Positions 53,523-61,495 of a stretch of DNA of 64,000 nucleotides are shown piece after piece (the first letter of the stretch is position 1; each line of letters begins with the position of its first letter). The stretch is from Guptibacillus hwajinpoensis. GTDB taxonomy: Bacteria > Bacillota > Bacilli > Bacillales > Guptibacillaceae. A program made the position numbers and the translations under genes. The stretch lies in NCBI RefSeq assembly GCF_005144865.1, contig NZ_SWFM01000005.1, positions 1 to 64,000 of the forward strand. Reading direction: 5' to 3'. A model generated the notes under the pieces. The model was not told the origin of the DNA. It did not search any database and saw nothing but the letters and a program-made list of their open reading frames with translations.

Positions 53523-54809
53523 ATGAGGATAAAAGATTGGGATCGGAACTTAAAGATTCGATTGTTTGGTGAAGGAATGATGAATGTTCTTTTCTGGATG
53601 TTCTTTCCCTTCATGGCGATATATTTTTCTGATTCATTTGGAAAGGGAATGGCAGGTCTTCTTCTTGTACTTTCTCAAGTAATTGCAGTTGTTGCTAATC
53701 TTGTTGGTGGTTATTGTGCAGATCAATATGGAAGAAAACGAATGATGTTTGTTTCTGCAATAGGACAAGGAATAACGTTTATTGTATTCGCGCTTGCTAA
53801 TTCTCCATGGTTTGACTCTCCGATGCTAACATTTATTAGCTTCTCAATACTTGGGGTTTTTGGATCATTATATTGGCCAGCAAGTCATGCAATGGTAGCA
53901 GACGTCGTAGAAGAAAAAGATCGAAATACCGTTTTTGCTGTATTTTATACAGCACTCAATATATCAGTTGTGGCTGGACCAATTCTTGGTGGAATTTTTT
54001 TCTTTCAACACCGGTTTGAATTACTATTACTAGCGGCACTCGTAAGTTTTGGTGTCAGTGCTCTAATTGGAGTGTTTATTCGAGAAACAGCTCCCGATAA
54101 GATGCAAAAGAAACTCGTTTCTGAGTCTTCCACAAAGTGGACAAGCTTTATTTGGGATCAGCTTAGGGACTACAGGATTATTGTGCAGGATAAAGTTTTT
54201 CTTTTATTTATTCTTGCAGGAATTCTTGTAGCTCAAACGTTCATGCAGCTAGACTTGTTAATCGCTGTCTATCTAAGTGAAGCAGTACCAGAACAACCTG
54301 TGCTATCATTATTCAATTTCAATATTAGTGCTGATGGAAACCGTATTTTCAGCTGGCTTATTTCAGAAAATGGACTATTAGTCGCTTTACTAACTGTATA
54401 TATGACAACAAAAATGAGCAGGTATAAGGAGCGAAATGTCTTTATCGCTTCATGTCTAATTTATGCTTTAAGTATGGTTATGTTTGGTCATACGAATCAC
54501 GTGTGGATGCTTGCAATAGCAATGTTTGTTTTCACTTTGGGAGAGCTCATGGTTGTTGGTATTCAAGAAGGGTTTGTGTCAAGACTTGCACCTGAGCACA
54601 TGCGCGGTCAATATTTCGCTGCTGGAAGCCTTCGTTTTACAATTGGAAGGACACTAGCACCAGCAGCGATACCAATGACAGCATTAATAGGTTTTCAAAT
54701 GACTTTTTATCTCATTAGTATACTCGCTGTAGGTGCAGCGTTAATCTACGGTGTAATGTTTAAGCTTCGTAGTCAACAGGAGGTAAATCAAATTCCATCC
54801 GAAATGTAA
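53523..54809 (+). CDS. MFS transporter
   Basis: The 428-residue major facilitator protein has about twelve helices. GGYCADQYGRKRMM is the motif A loop between helices 2 and 3. It looks like the drug-export groups (YttB/MdtH-like), but the substrate is unknown. GGGGG lies upstream of ATG 53523. It interrupts the yhaM-yhaL order known from B. subtilis. Confidence 0.85.
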   Translation: MRIKDWDRNLKIRLFGEGMMNVLFWMFFPFMAIYFSDSFGKGMAGLLLVLSQVIAVVANLVGGYCADQYGRKRMMFVSAIGQGITFIVFALANSPWFDSPMLTFISFSILGVFGSLYWPASHAMVADVVEEKDRNTVFAVFYTALNISVVAGPILGGIFFFQHRFELLLLAALVSFGVSALIGVFIRETAPDKMQKKLVSESSTKWTSFIWDQLRDYRIIVQDKVFLLFILAGILVAQTFMQLDLLIAVYLSEAVPEQPVLSLFNFNISADGNRIFSWLISENGLLVALLTVYMTTKMSRYKERNVFIASCLIYALSMVMFGHTNHVWMLAIAMFVFTLGELMVVGIQEGFVSRLAPEHMRGQYFAAGSLRFTIGRTLAPAAIPMTALIGFQMTFYLISILAVGAALIYGVMFKLRSQQEVNQIPSEM

Positions 54810-54893
54810 CCTGAGGCATAATCCCCTCTATTCTTTCATACAGTGTAGTAATCAAATGAGCTTGTACGAGAGTAGGAAAGGAAGTGGCTTGCG

Positions 54894-55169
54894 TTGAGGA
54901 AAGGTGTTCTTATTATACTTGGCTTTCTATTTATCCTTAGTGTTCTTCAGCTTACTGAGATTTCTTCGACTTTATCTGGCTTTTTCTCCAGTTTCCCATG
55001 GTGGCTTTATTTTGTATTAGCAGGAATTATTTACAGCGGCTATAAAACAATGCAACTGACAGCAGAAGAGAGAAAAGTAGACCAGATTCATATTGAAGAA
55101 GAAGGCCGTGTTTATGTCGAGAGAATGGAAGATGAGCGTAAACGAAGGAAGCAAGCTACCGATAATTAA
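54894..55169 (+). CDS. yhaL: Sporulation protein YhaL
   Basis: The 91-residue protein has two hydrophobic segments (5-20 and 37-52) and a charged tail with QIHIEEEGRVYVERMEDERKRRKQA, the YhaL signature. In B. subtilis it lies next to prsA, as here. The TTG start at 54894 has an AGGAAAGGAAG stretch upstream at long spacing; the family is usually shorter, so a later start is possible. Its molecular function is unknown. Confidence 0.8.
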   Translation: MRKGVLIILGFLFILSVLQLTEISSTLSGFFSSFPWWLYFVLAGIIYSGYKTMQLTAEERKVDQIHIEEEGRVYVERMEDERKRRKQATDN

Positions 55170-55206
55170 TAAAAAAACGAAAGGGCGCAAAGGCCCTTTC
55201 GTTTTT
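55167..55206. terminator. Bidirectional terminator between yhaL and prsA
   Basis: AAAAACGAAAGGGC / GCCCTTTCGTTTTT hairpin with A and T runs on the two sides. Confidence 0.92.
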
Positions 55207-55210
55207 TAAA

Positions 55211-56113
55211 TTATTCTTTGGAATCTTTGTTAGCATCTGATTCTTCTTCAGCAGCTTCTTTCTCAAAGAGATCTTTGAATTGATCGTCCTTCACTTTAAT
55301 GTCAGAGTCCTGGATTAGCTTATCAATGACAGTTGGAACGTCTTTTGCATTTTGTAACATATATTGCTCTTCAACTTGATCTTTAGCTTCTTTAAATGGT
55401 TTAACCGTTTTACTCTTTAGCTTAATGATGTGATAGCCGAATTGTGATTGCACGATATCACTAACTTCGCCTTCTTTTAGAGCGAATGCTGCTTCTTCGA
55501 ATTCAGCTACCATGTCACCCTTTTTGAAGATACCAAGTTCTCCGCCATTTTCAGCTGAACCGTCTTTAGAGTATTCCTTCGCAAGCTTCGCAAAGTCACC
55601 GCCATCTTCAAGCTTCTTTTGAACTTCTTTAGCTGTTTTCTCATCATCTACAAGAATGTGACTTGCTTCTAATTCAGTAAAGAGATTTTTGTTATTCTCA
55701 TAGAAATCTTTTAGCTTTTCATCAGTTACTTCAACACCTTCAGTAGCAGCTTTCTGAGCGAGAAGCTGTTTGCGTACATCTACTTTAAACTGTTCAAGAT
55801 CTTTGTATCCATTAGATTGTAGTGCTTGTTCTAGCTGTTCGTCTGTTTCGAAATTTTCCTTAATCTTCTCGAGTTCCGCATCTACTTCTTTATCAGAAAC
55901 GTCATATTTATCTTCAAGAATTTTAGTTTGTACTAAATCGCTTAATACGGCCTCACCGGATTGGTCTTTCATTGCTTGATAGAATTCTTCTTTGGTTACA
56001 TCGCCAGCACTTGTCTCTACAACGACTTCTGAGTTATCAGCAGAATCATTACTGCATGCAGAGATAGCTAGCATTGCAATCAAAACTGAAAGCATAATGA
56101 ACATTTTTTTCAT
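55211..56113 (-). CDS. prsA: Foldase lipoprotein PrsA
   Basis: PrsA is a membrane-anchored peptidyl-prolyl isomerase that folds exported proteins outside the membrane. The lipobox AISACSN (cysteine 20) follows a signal peptide. A SurA-like N-terminal part, a parvulin domain (about 132-225, ASHILVDDEKTA and FGYHIIKLKS) and an acidic tail follow. I prefer ATG 56113; TTG 56116 is equally spaced from AGGAG. The CssRS-like genes 3-5 kb away suggest a shared folding-stress theme. Confidence 0.93.
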   Translation of the reverse strand: MKKMFIMLSVLIAMLAISACSNDSADNSEVVVETSAGDVTKEEFYQAMKDQSGEAVLSDLVQTKILEDKYDVSDKEVDAELEKIKENFETDEQLEQALQSNGYKDLEQFKVDVRKQLLAQKAATEGVEVTDEKLKDFYENNKNLFTELEASHILVDDEKTAKEVQKKLEDGGDFAKLAKEYSKDGSAENGGELGIFKKGDMVAEFEEAAFALKEGEVSDIVQSQFGYHIIKLKSKTVKPFKEAKDQVEEQYMLQNAKDVPTVIDKLIQDSDIKVKDDQFKDLFEKEAAEEESDANKDSKE

Positions 56114-56423
56114 CAAAGATACACTCCTAAAGGGTTAGTTATATTTAATCTGTTTGTGATACAGTTAATACTATAGCATAGAAAGATATGGTAAGTTAAA
56201 TTGATTTGGAAATATGAGAAAAATTACATAAAAGAGGCAAAATTTACGGAAATTGATAAAATTATGTGCGGAGCAGGTTATCATACTGCGACAAATGGAC
56301 TATCTTACTAAAAAGCTGTAAATATTGTTGTATTGTAATAAGAGTAGTGGTTGATTTTCCCCCGATCCCTTAGGCGCTCCAATCAACTTTGATGTGAGAA
56401 TTACTTTACACAAAAACTCCTTT
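56114..56423. other. Intergenic region upstream of prsA
   Basis: AT-rich region with no ORF bearing a ribosome-binding site. It must contain the prsA promoter on the minus strand, but I see no clear -35/-10 pair. A TATAGT near 56170 is a possible -10. It runs into repeat R2. Confidence 0.4.
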
Positions 56424-56642
56424 AAAATGGCTCTTTCTAAAAGGTTGTGATTTTGAGATTATCATTGTATAAAACACCACTCTTAGCTAATTGGAGCGGA
56501 AGGATGCTCGACTCCTGCGGGATTAGCGGGACAGGTGAGACCCCACAGGCGCAATGTTTTTGTGCGCCGAGGAGGCTCACCGCCCGCCCCGCGGAAAGCG
56601 AGCATCCTGGAGCGGAAATTAACTCACTCTTATAGCGACAAT
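56424..56642 (-). repeat. Repeat family R2, copy B (full length)
   Basis: The copy is a long GC-rich hairpin. GGATGCTCG (56502-56510) pairs with CGAGCATCC (56599-56607), GCGGG and GGTGAG pair with CTCACC and CCCGC, and GGCGCA pairs with TGCGCC at the tip. Flanks match copy A at 22.2-22.4 kb in opposite orientation. The composition is far more GC-rich than the surroundings. The 62-codon ORF across it is not a gene. Confidence 0.82.
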
Positions 56643-56649
56643 TTCTACG

Positions 56650-56684
56650 AAAAAAAGATGAGGCATGATTGCCTCATCTTTTAG
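56650..56684 (-). terminator. Terminator of the small minus-strand membrane gene
   Basis: On the minus strand AAGATGAGGCA / TGCCTCATCTT hairpin followed by TTTTTT. Confidence 0.85.
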
Positions 56685-56692
56685 GTCAGCTG

Positions 56693-56881
56693 CTAAGTGA
56701 AAAGAACTTCTACATATGAAGAAATTAGCAAAATGGTAATAAGAACATTAATCGTTCTAAATACATTAGGTTGTTTTTCCTCAGGTATATTTTTCTTTAA
56801 GCAAAGAGCATTTGTCATGGAATTAAATGTTACTAGAATGAACGTTGCAAATAGGATGAAGAAAATTCCAATAATAGTCAT
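56693..56881 (-). CDS. Small two-helix membrane protein (62 aa)
   Basis: Starts at ATG 56881, eight bases after GGGAGG. MTIIGIFFILFATFILV and INVLITILLISSYVEVLF are two membrane helices around a polar NIPEEKQPN loop. The longer frame upstream has no ribosome-binding site. Family not recognised. Confidence 0.65.
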   Translation of the reverse strand: MTIIGIFFILFATFILVTFNSMTNALCLKKNIPEEKQPNVFRTINVLITILLISSYVEVLFT

Positions 56882-56998
56882 GTAAGAACCTCCCAGAGTC
56901 CATTTCGAAAATTCGAAGAATATATAACGATTTACTTTAACTAAACTCTCTATCCGTAGTATGATGGAGAATATTCGTCCCACAAGGAGCTGTTAGAA

Positions 56999-57595
56999 AT
57001 GTTTAAAAACCGATGGAAGACGGCCTTTATTCTTCTTTTCGCTACTGTCATCCTCATATTGGCGGGAGTAATAGGATTCTATCAATACTATTTTCCTGAA
57101 AGTGAAATTGCCAAACTCTCAAACGAGAGAAACAAGGAAGAATCTTTTGAAACGACATTTTCCATACAGATGAAGAAAGATGAACTAAATGAAACGATCA
57201 ATCGAGAGCTTGAGAAGTATAGTCAAAAGCAAGAGAACATTGGATATAGTGTTAACCTCAATGAACTTGCTACCTTTCAAGGCTACGTGACGATATTTGA
57301 TCGAAAGGTTGATTTCTTTTTGAAATTTGAGCCACAGGTTCAACCGAACGGTGATCTTTTGTTAAAAGAAAAATCCTTTCAAATTGGCCTTTTAGAGCTC
57401 CCAAGTGATAAAGTTCTCTCATTTATAAAAAAACAGGCCTCACTTCCGCCTGAAATAACAATTGATTCAGATAAAGGGACAATCTACATAGCTGTAAGCG
57501 ATCTAGAGCTAAAGAATGATATGAAGCTTAAAGCTCGATCATTCGATCTTCCAAACGATAAAATCATATTTGATGCCTACTATCCTATTAAGTAG
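56999..57595 (+). CDS. YpmS-like protein (DUF2140)
   Basis: The 198-residue protein has one N-terminal membrane anchor (9-30) and an extracytoplasmic domain like YpmS, with YYFPESEIAKLSNERN after the anchor, a YVTIFDRKVDFFLKFEPQVQPNGDLLL strand block and FDAYYPIK at the end. Function unknown. AAGGAG precedes the ATG. A strong terminator follows. Confidence 0.78.
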   Translation: MFKNRWKTAFILLFATVILILAGVIGFYQYYFPESEIAKLSNERNKEESFETTFSIQMKKDELNETINRELEKYSQKQENIGYSVNLNELATFQGYVTIFDRKVDFFLKFEPQVQPNGDLLLKEKSFQIGLLELPSDKVLSFIKKQASLPPEITIDSDKGTIYIAVSDLELKNDMKLKARSFDLPNDKIIFDAYYPIK

Positions 57596-57668
57596 TTCGT
57601 TGTCCTAATGTTATTATGAAGGAAGTCTTATGAGAATTCAATACTGACGACTGTGTCCCAAATACAAA

Positions 57669-57703
57669 AGAACAGAGCGCTGATCTTCAGCGCTCTGTTC
57701 TCT
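57669..57703. terminator. Terminator
   Basis: AGAACAGAGCGCTGA / TCAGCGCTCTGTTCT perfect hairpin with T-rich tail, between convergent genes. Confidence 0.9.
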
Positions 57704-57729
57704 TGTTATCTAAAATCATACTATCGTTT

Positions 57730-58272
57730 TTACGAAGCTTGTTTAATGAGGATGTGAAATCCTTCACTTCGATCTTCTACATATGCATTTTTAGGTGCGC
57801 GTAGCACTTGAGAAGCATATAGAAAATCACTGAAGCTAAAACCAAGGTTAATAGCAGCTAAGATCGAGAAGAACGAAACATATGTTGGCATATATATTGA
57901 TGCCGAAATAGCAGCAGCAGTAATAATAACTGCTGGGGAAAGAGCGGCAATCAAAAAGAGATTGCGTGAAATTGGACTGCACGTTTCACATCGCATCATT
58001 GGTACCATAGTGCCTTTTTCGAACTTCATCGTTGCTTTCAATCCGGCTAATGTTAAAGGAAGCCAGTGAATAATCTTATGAATAGGGAAAAGGACAGCTA
58101 AGGAACCTAGAAACGGTAATATAGGTACAATCGCATGTTTTGTTGTCGGGTATAACAAACTAAATACAAGATAAAATGCAATAAAGTATAATAGTGTTAA
58201 TAGCATAGAGAAAATAGTTAATCGATGTGTTCCAAATTCGCGATTTAGGTAAATCGATTTCCAACAATTCAT
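57730..58272 (-). CDS. yhaJ: DUF3267-like membrane protein (yhaJ position)
   Basis: The 180-residue protein has four or five membrane helices. A HKIIH motif stands where zinc-protease-like members have HExxH, so the catalytic glutamate is lysine and protease activity is not supported. Its position upstream of yhaI and hpr matches B. subtilis yhaJ, but I assign the symbol mainly by place. ATG 58272 has AGGTG upstream; three upstream codons are dropped. Confidence 0.65.
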   Translation of the reverse strand: MNCWKSIYLNREFGTHRLTIFSMLLTLLYFIAFYLVFSLLYPTTKHAIVPILPFLGSLAVLFPIHKIIHWLPLTLAGLKATMKFEKGTMVPMMRCETCSPISRNLFLIAALSPAVIITAAAISASIYMPTYVSFFSILAAINLGFSFSDFLYASQVLRAPKNAYVEDRSEGFHILIKQAS

Positions 58273-58505
58273 AAGAGTCACCTGCTTCCGTAGCTTTCTT
58301 CTAAGTTTGTTTTAATATTGAATACTCGTATACTGTACAGCGATTTGGTAAAGAAATCAACACGTTTTTTTGTAAAGAAATTAGTCAAAATCTTTTTGAC
58401 AAAAACAGCGCTTTTTCGCACTGGATTAGTCTGGAAAATACATTTCAATTTAGACCCTATTCCGTTAAACTATAAGTACAATTGATCGCAAAGTAAGGAG
58501 TTAAG

Positions 58506-58853
58506 TTGAGAATGGAAGCCATCCACAAACGATTAGACAAAATTGAATTTCATATGCGCTTACTTGCTAAGATGAAAGAGGAAGGTGAGTACCCATTTTA
58601 TCGTATGGTTATCGAACAGGGGCTTACAGAAGAAGAATTAATAGAAGTGTATAAACTATGCGCAGAAGTCAACAAAAAAATGCATGAACAAGTGGAGGAG
58701 GGGCTTCTTAACCGATCCTCATTGCTCACGCATTTTGTAGGGATGTTGAATATTAAACTGGACCCACTTGCAGCAATTAAAGCTTTAAAAGCTCAGGAAA
58801 AGCTTTATCAGGAGCTTATGGAGACCCTTTTAAAAGTATCACCTTATCGCTAA
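58506..58853 (+). CDS. yhaI: YhaI (DUF1878)
   Basis: The 115-residue helical protein has [16 protein letters not shown] and [19 protein letters not shown], features of YhaI. TTG 58506 is five bases after AAGGAG, and ATG 58512 is eleven after it; either could be used. Function unknown. Its stop overlaps the stop of hpr by 4 nt on the other strand, with no terminator between them. Confidence 0.8.
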   Translation: MRMEAIHKRLDKIEFHMRLLAKMKEEGEYPFYRMVIEQGLTEEELIEVYKLCAEVNKKMHEQVEEGLLNRSSLLTHFVGMLNIKLDPLAAIKALKAQEKLYQELMETLLKVSPYR

Positions 58854-59422
58854 AGTGATGATGAGCGATTCTCAACACCTTGTTCAGTGAGTTCTTTTGA
58901 GAATTCACTTTCAAGCTTGGTGAACGATTTCTGGAAGATTTCCATAAAGTCTTCACCGTAGAGACTTTTTATGACACACATCATTTCTGTGAACTCAGGG
59001 AACTTGCCGTATAGCTCACGTAATGGCATGGATGCTTTCAAGACGCTATCTCGATTCGGAGAATAATGTTTCCATGTTTCCTGGAGAAGTCTCTCCCCCT
59101 TTTCAGTTAGCTGTACATATGTATTGCGTTTATCGTTTTCTTTTTTTGAAAAGGTTAGAAGGGACCGTGACTCTAGCTTTTTTGAAAAGTTAAAAGCTGT
59201 TGAAACATGCATAACACCGAACTTAGCGATATCAGAAATTGAAGAACCGTCAAGGTGATAAGCAATTGAAAGAATATGATGCTCGTTAATATTCAAATCA
59301 AATGGCTTAAGCCACTCTTGCCAGTCGCGTTCAACGGATTTCCAAAGTGCTTTGCTTAGTTGTCCAATTCTGTGGCTGAAAATCATTGCTTCTTGAATAG
59401 ATATATCCTGTTTTTCTTTCAT
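58850..59422 (-). CDS. hpr: Transition-state regulator Hpr/ScoC
   Basis: The 190-residue MarR-type repressor has a winged helix ([58 protein letters not shown]). The recognition helix and wing are nearly as in B. subtilis Hpr, which represses extracellular protease and some sporulation genes. ATG 59422 has AAAGGAGG. Same order as in B. subtilis: yhaI, hpr, yhaH. Confidence 0.93.
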   Translation of the reverse strand: MKEKQDISIQEAMIFSHRIGQLSKALWKSVERDWQEWLKPFDLNINEHHILSIAYHLDGSSISDIAKFGVMHVSTAFNFSKKLESRSLLTFSKKENDKRNTYVQLTEKGERLLQETWKHYSPNRDSVLKASMPLRELYGKFPEFTEMMCVIKSLYGEDFMEIFQKSFTKLESEFSKELTEQGVENRSSSL

Positions 59423-59481
59423 AAGTTCCTCCTTTACCTCTATCATCTCTTAAGCTATATTAGAATATTGTTGTCCATCTG

Positions 59482-59511
59482 AAAAAAAAGCCGGCTATTT
59501 CGGAGCCGGGC
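59482..59511 (-). terminator. Terminator of yhaH
   Basis: On the minus strand AGCCCGGCT / AGCCGGCT hairpin and a run of eight T residues, overlapping the gene end. Confidence 0.82.
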
Positions 59512-59863
59512 TGTTTACTTCATCCTTAACCGTTTCAATGGTTTTCTGCATTTCTTCAACATCATCTTTTAATCTGGTAAGATTTGGCTTTATATCCTCC
59601 TGATAAGAGGCAATTGAACGTTTAAGGTCAGCTGCAACCTCTTGTATCACTTCTTTACCCTCTGAAGATAACTGTTTTACTTGAGCAGTTAATTCATTTA
59701 GGTCCTGTTTAAGCCTTGTAAAACCTTCCTTTATATCATCGCTTTTATCTTTTGCGTCAGCGATTACTTCTTTGCCTGATTTTGGTGTTGTTAAAAGTAC
59801 AGAGGCAGCGGAAACGATTCCACCAAAAACAAACCCTGTTAGTAATGTTTTAGCTTTTCCCAT
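59495..59863 (-). CDS. yhaH: YhaH, YtxH-family protein
   Basis: The 122-residue protein has a glycine-containing N-terminal membrane helix (LLTGFVFGGIVSAASVLL), TPKSGKE and a long amphipathic coiled coil, the YtxH pattern. Members are linked to general stress, with unknown function. ATG 59863 is eight bases from AAAGGA; an ATG three codons earlier is too close to it. Confidence 0.82.
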   Translation of the reverse strand: MGKAKTLLTGFVFGGIVSAASVLLTTPKSGKEVIADAKDKSDDIKEGFTRLKQDLNELTAQVKQLSSEGKEVIQEVAADLKRSIASYQEDIKPNLTRLKDDVEEMQKTIETVKDEVNSPAPK

Positions 59864-60088
59864 GGAGCTCATCCTTTCCTATCCAATCTATCTAGTAATA
59901 CATCGACTTATTAGACAATAGTTCGCCACGTACGTGTAAATTCCTTCTTTTCGTTGTAACTCATTTCAAGCGATGGAGGTAAAAAAACATAAGCCGCTTA
60001 TCAATCCCAAACTCCATAAGGGTATGAAAATAGGTGTATTCACATATACCTTGTAGTATACGTTATGGCAAAAAGGAGAGGGACGGAT

Positions 60089-60286
60089 ATGGCTGGATTT
60101 ATCTTCATTCTAATAGTTGTAGGTAGTTTACTACTTACGGCAATGATAAGTAGGTTATTGCTCATAAGAAAATATTCGTTTCATAATGAGCAAATGATTC
60201 GAAAGCAAAAAAGTGCATATTTGTTCGGAACGTGTGCGATTGTCTTTCTAGTTCTTGGCGTATCGATGGCAATGCTTCTTTTTTAA
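60089..60286 (+). CDS. Small two-helix membrane protein (65 aa)
   Basis: Two hydrophobic helices (about 2-22 and 41-64) with a basic loop between them (LIRKYSFHNEQMIRKQKSAY). ATG 60089 follows GGAGAGGGACGG. No family recognised. It is not part of the B. subtilis hpr-trpP arrangement I know. Confidence 0.6.
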   Translation: MAGFIFILIVVGSLLLTAMISRLLLIRKYSFHNEQMIRKQKSAYLFGTCAIVFLVLGVSMAMLLF

Positions 60287-60410
60287 CAGTCATTTATTAT
60301 TTTCCCCACGGATTTCACTTCACAAACATAGAAAATTTAGTGTATTTGGTTAGAAACACGCTCTAATGAGGTATCTTATAGAGAGAAGGGTAACGAAGGA
60401 GCGTGTGAAA

Positions 60411-60809
60411 ATGAATCGAATGGTTAAGAGCGTATTTAAACGTATGACAAAAAAAGCTGTATCTGTTGTAAAAGATAAAGATCAACTTAATGAGATTTCA
60501 GTTGACTCATTGAAAAAGGGAGCTCTATACAAAGGTAGAAAAGGCATGGATGAAATGTGGGTTGATGTGAAAACATTCTCGAGGCTTGTACAGGAAGTGA
60601 GAAAGGGCAGTTATCGAGATATTTCAAAGAAGTCTGTGATTATGATAGTGGGTGCATTGCTCTATTTTATTAGCCCAATTGATGCTGTACCCGATCTTTT
60701 AGCAGGAGTGGGATTGCTTGACGATGTTGCAGTTATTGGATTTGTTGCAAGTCAGTTGAAGCAGGAGTTAGAAAAGTTTCGCGAGTGGGAAACAGGGATT
60801 AGAATATAA
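60411..60809 (+). CDS. YkvA-type DUF1232 protein
   Basis: The 132-residue protein has a basic N-terminal part and a C-terminal DUF1232 domain with LLYFISPIDAVPDLLAGVGLLDDVAVIGFV, a hydrophobic helical hairpin that is the family hallmark. Function unknown, probably membrane-associated. AAGGAG precedes ATG 60411; the 15-codon longer frame is less likely. Confidence 0.8.
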   Translation: MNRMVKSVFKRMTKKAVSVVKDKDQLNEISVDSLKKGALYKGRKGMDEMWVDVKTFSRLVQEVRKGSYRDISKKSVIMIVGALLYFISPIDAVPDLLAGVGLLDDVAVIGFVASQLKQELEKFREWETGIRI

Positions 60810-60842
60810 GAAAACCGGCCATTTAAGGCCGGTTTTCTTATG
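60808..60842. terminator. Bidirectional terminator
   Basis: AAGAAAACCGGCC / GGCCGGTTTTCTT hairpin between convergent genes. Confidence 0.9.
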
Positions 60843-60847
60843 TTTAT

Positions 60848-61366
60848 TTAATAAGCAAAACTTGTTCGTTTAAGGATGGATTGTACAACAGGGTAGATTA
60901 GTACAATAGCTATGGTGTTTACTGCAGCAGTTGGAAGAACTACAGTTAAGAATAATCCTGTAAATGCAGCGCCGCCAGGAAGTCCTGTGAATACAAGTGC
61001 TGCTCCAAGGAATATCGCTCCGCTAATCATGGTACCAATTGCAGTTAGTACACCAGCAGTAATTAATGACTGACCAAAGCGCTGAACAAGTAGATAAAGT
61101 CCGAAAAAGGCAAAAGCAGTAATCGGCTTATCAATTATGTTAGCAAGTTGTCCACCTGGAAATGTAGTTGTTGCAGCTGAAATTACGCCAGTTGCAAGAC
61201 CAAGTACGAGTACACTTTTACGTTCAGGAAACAATAGAATCCCAAGAAACATCATTGTAAGAAGCATATCGTTTTTCATTCCAGATATAAGACCAGGTAT
61301 GATGGCGTGAAGAATTGTGCCAATCCCAAGTAGTAAAGCCATTAATACTAAATTTTTCGTTTTCAT
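60848..61366 (-). CDS. trpP: Tryptophan transporter TrpP
   Basis: The 172-residue membrane protein has about five helices and resembles B. subtilis TrpP (YhaG), a tryptophan importer. Position between yhaH and serC agrees. The region upstream of ATG 61366 contains a run of GAG triplets across the Shine-Dalgarno sequence, the TRAP control element expected for this gene. Confidence 0.88.
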   Translation of the reverse strand: MKTKNLVLMALLLGIGTILHAIIPGLISGMKNDMLLTMMFLGILLFPERKSVLVLGLATGVISAATTTFPGGQLANIIDKPITAFAFFGLYLLVQRFGQSLITAGVLTAIGTMISGAIFLGAALVFTGLPGGAAFTGLFLTVVLPTAAVNTIAIVLIYPVVQSILKRTSFAY

Positions 61367-61373
61367 TAAAAAT

Positions 61374-61397
61374 CTCTCCTCTTCTCATCTCATTCTC
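61374..61397 (-). promoter_or_regulatory. TRAP binding site over the trpP Shine-Dalgarno
   Basis: On the minus strand five GAG triplets (97-95, 91-89, 86-84, 81-79 and 76-74 of 61300s) are spaced by 3, 2, 2 and 2 nt. A possible sixth lies near 61415-61419. The last two include the ribosome-binding site. Tryptophan-bound TRAP would wrap this RNA and block translation, as for B. subtilis trpP. Confidence 0.8.
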
Positions 61398-61495
61398 CGC
61401 CAAAAGACGGTGTTCTCTCCACCAGTGCGCTATTTGCCTGCTGCGAAAGAACTAGTTTTAATTATAATAACAAACGATTACCTAATTTTAAAGTG

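Noticed and set aside
56447..56635. 62-codon ORF upstream of prsA
   Set aside because: It spans the GC-rich hairpin of repeat R2 and has no ribosome-binding site.
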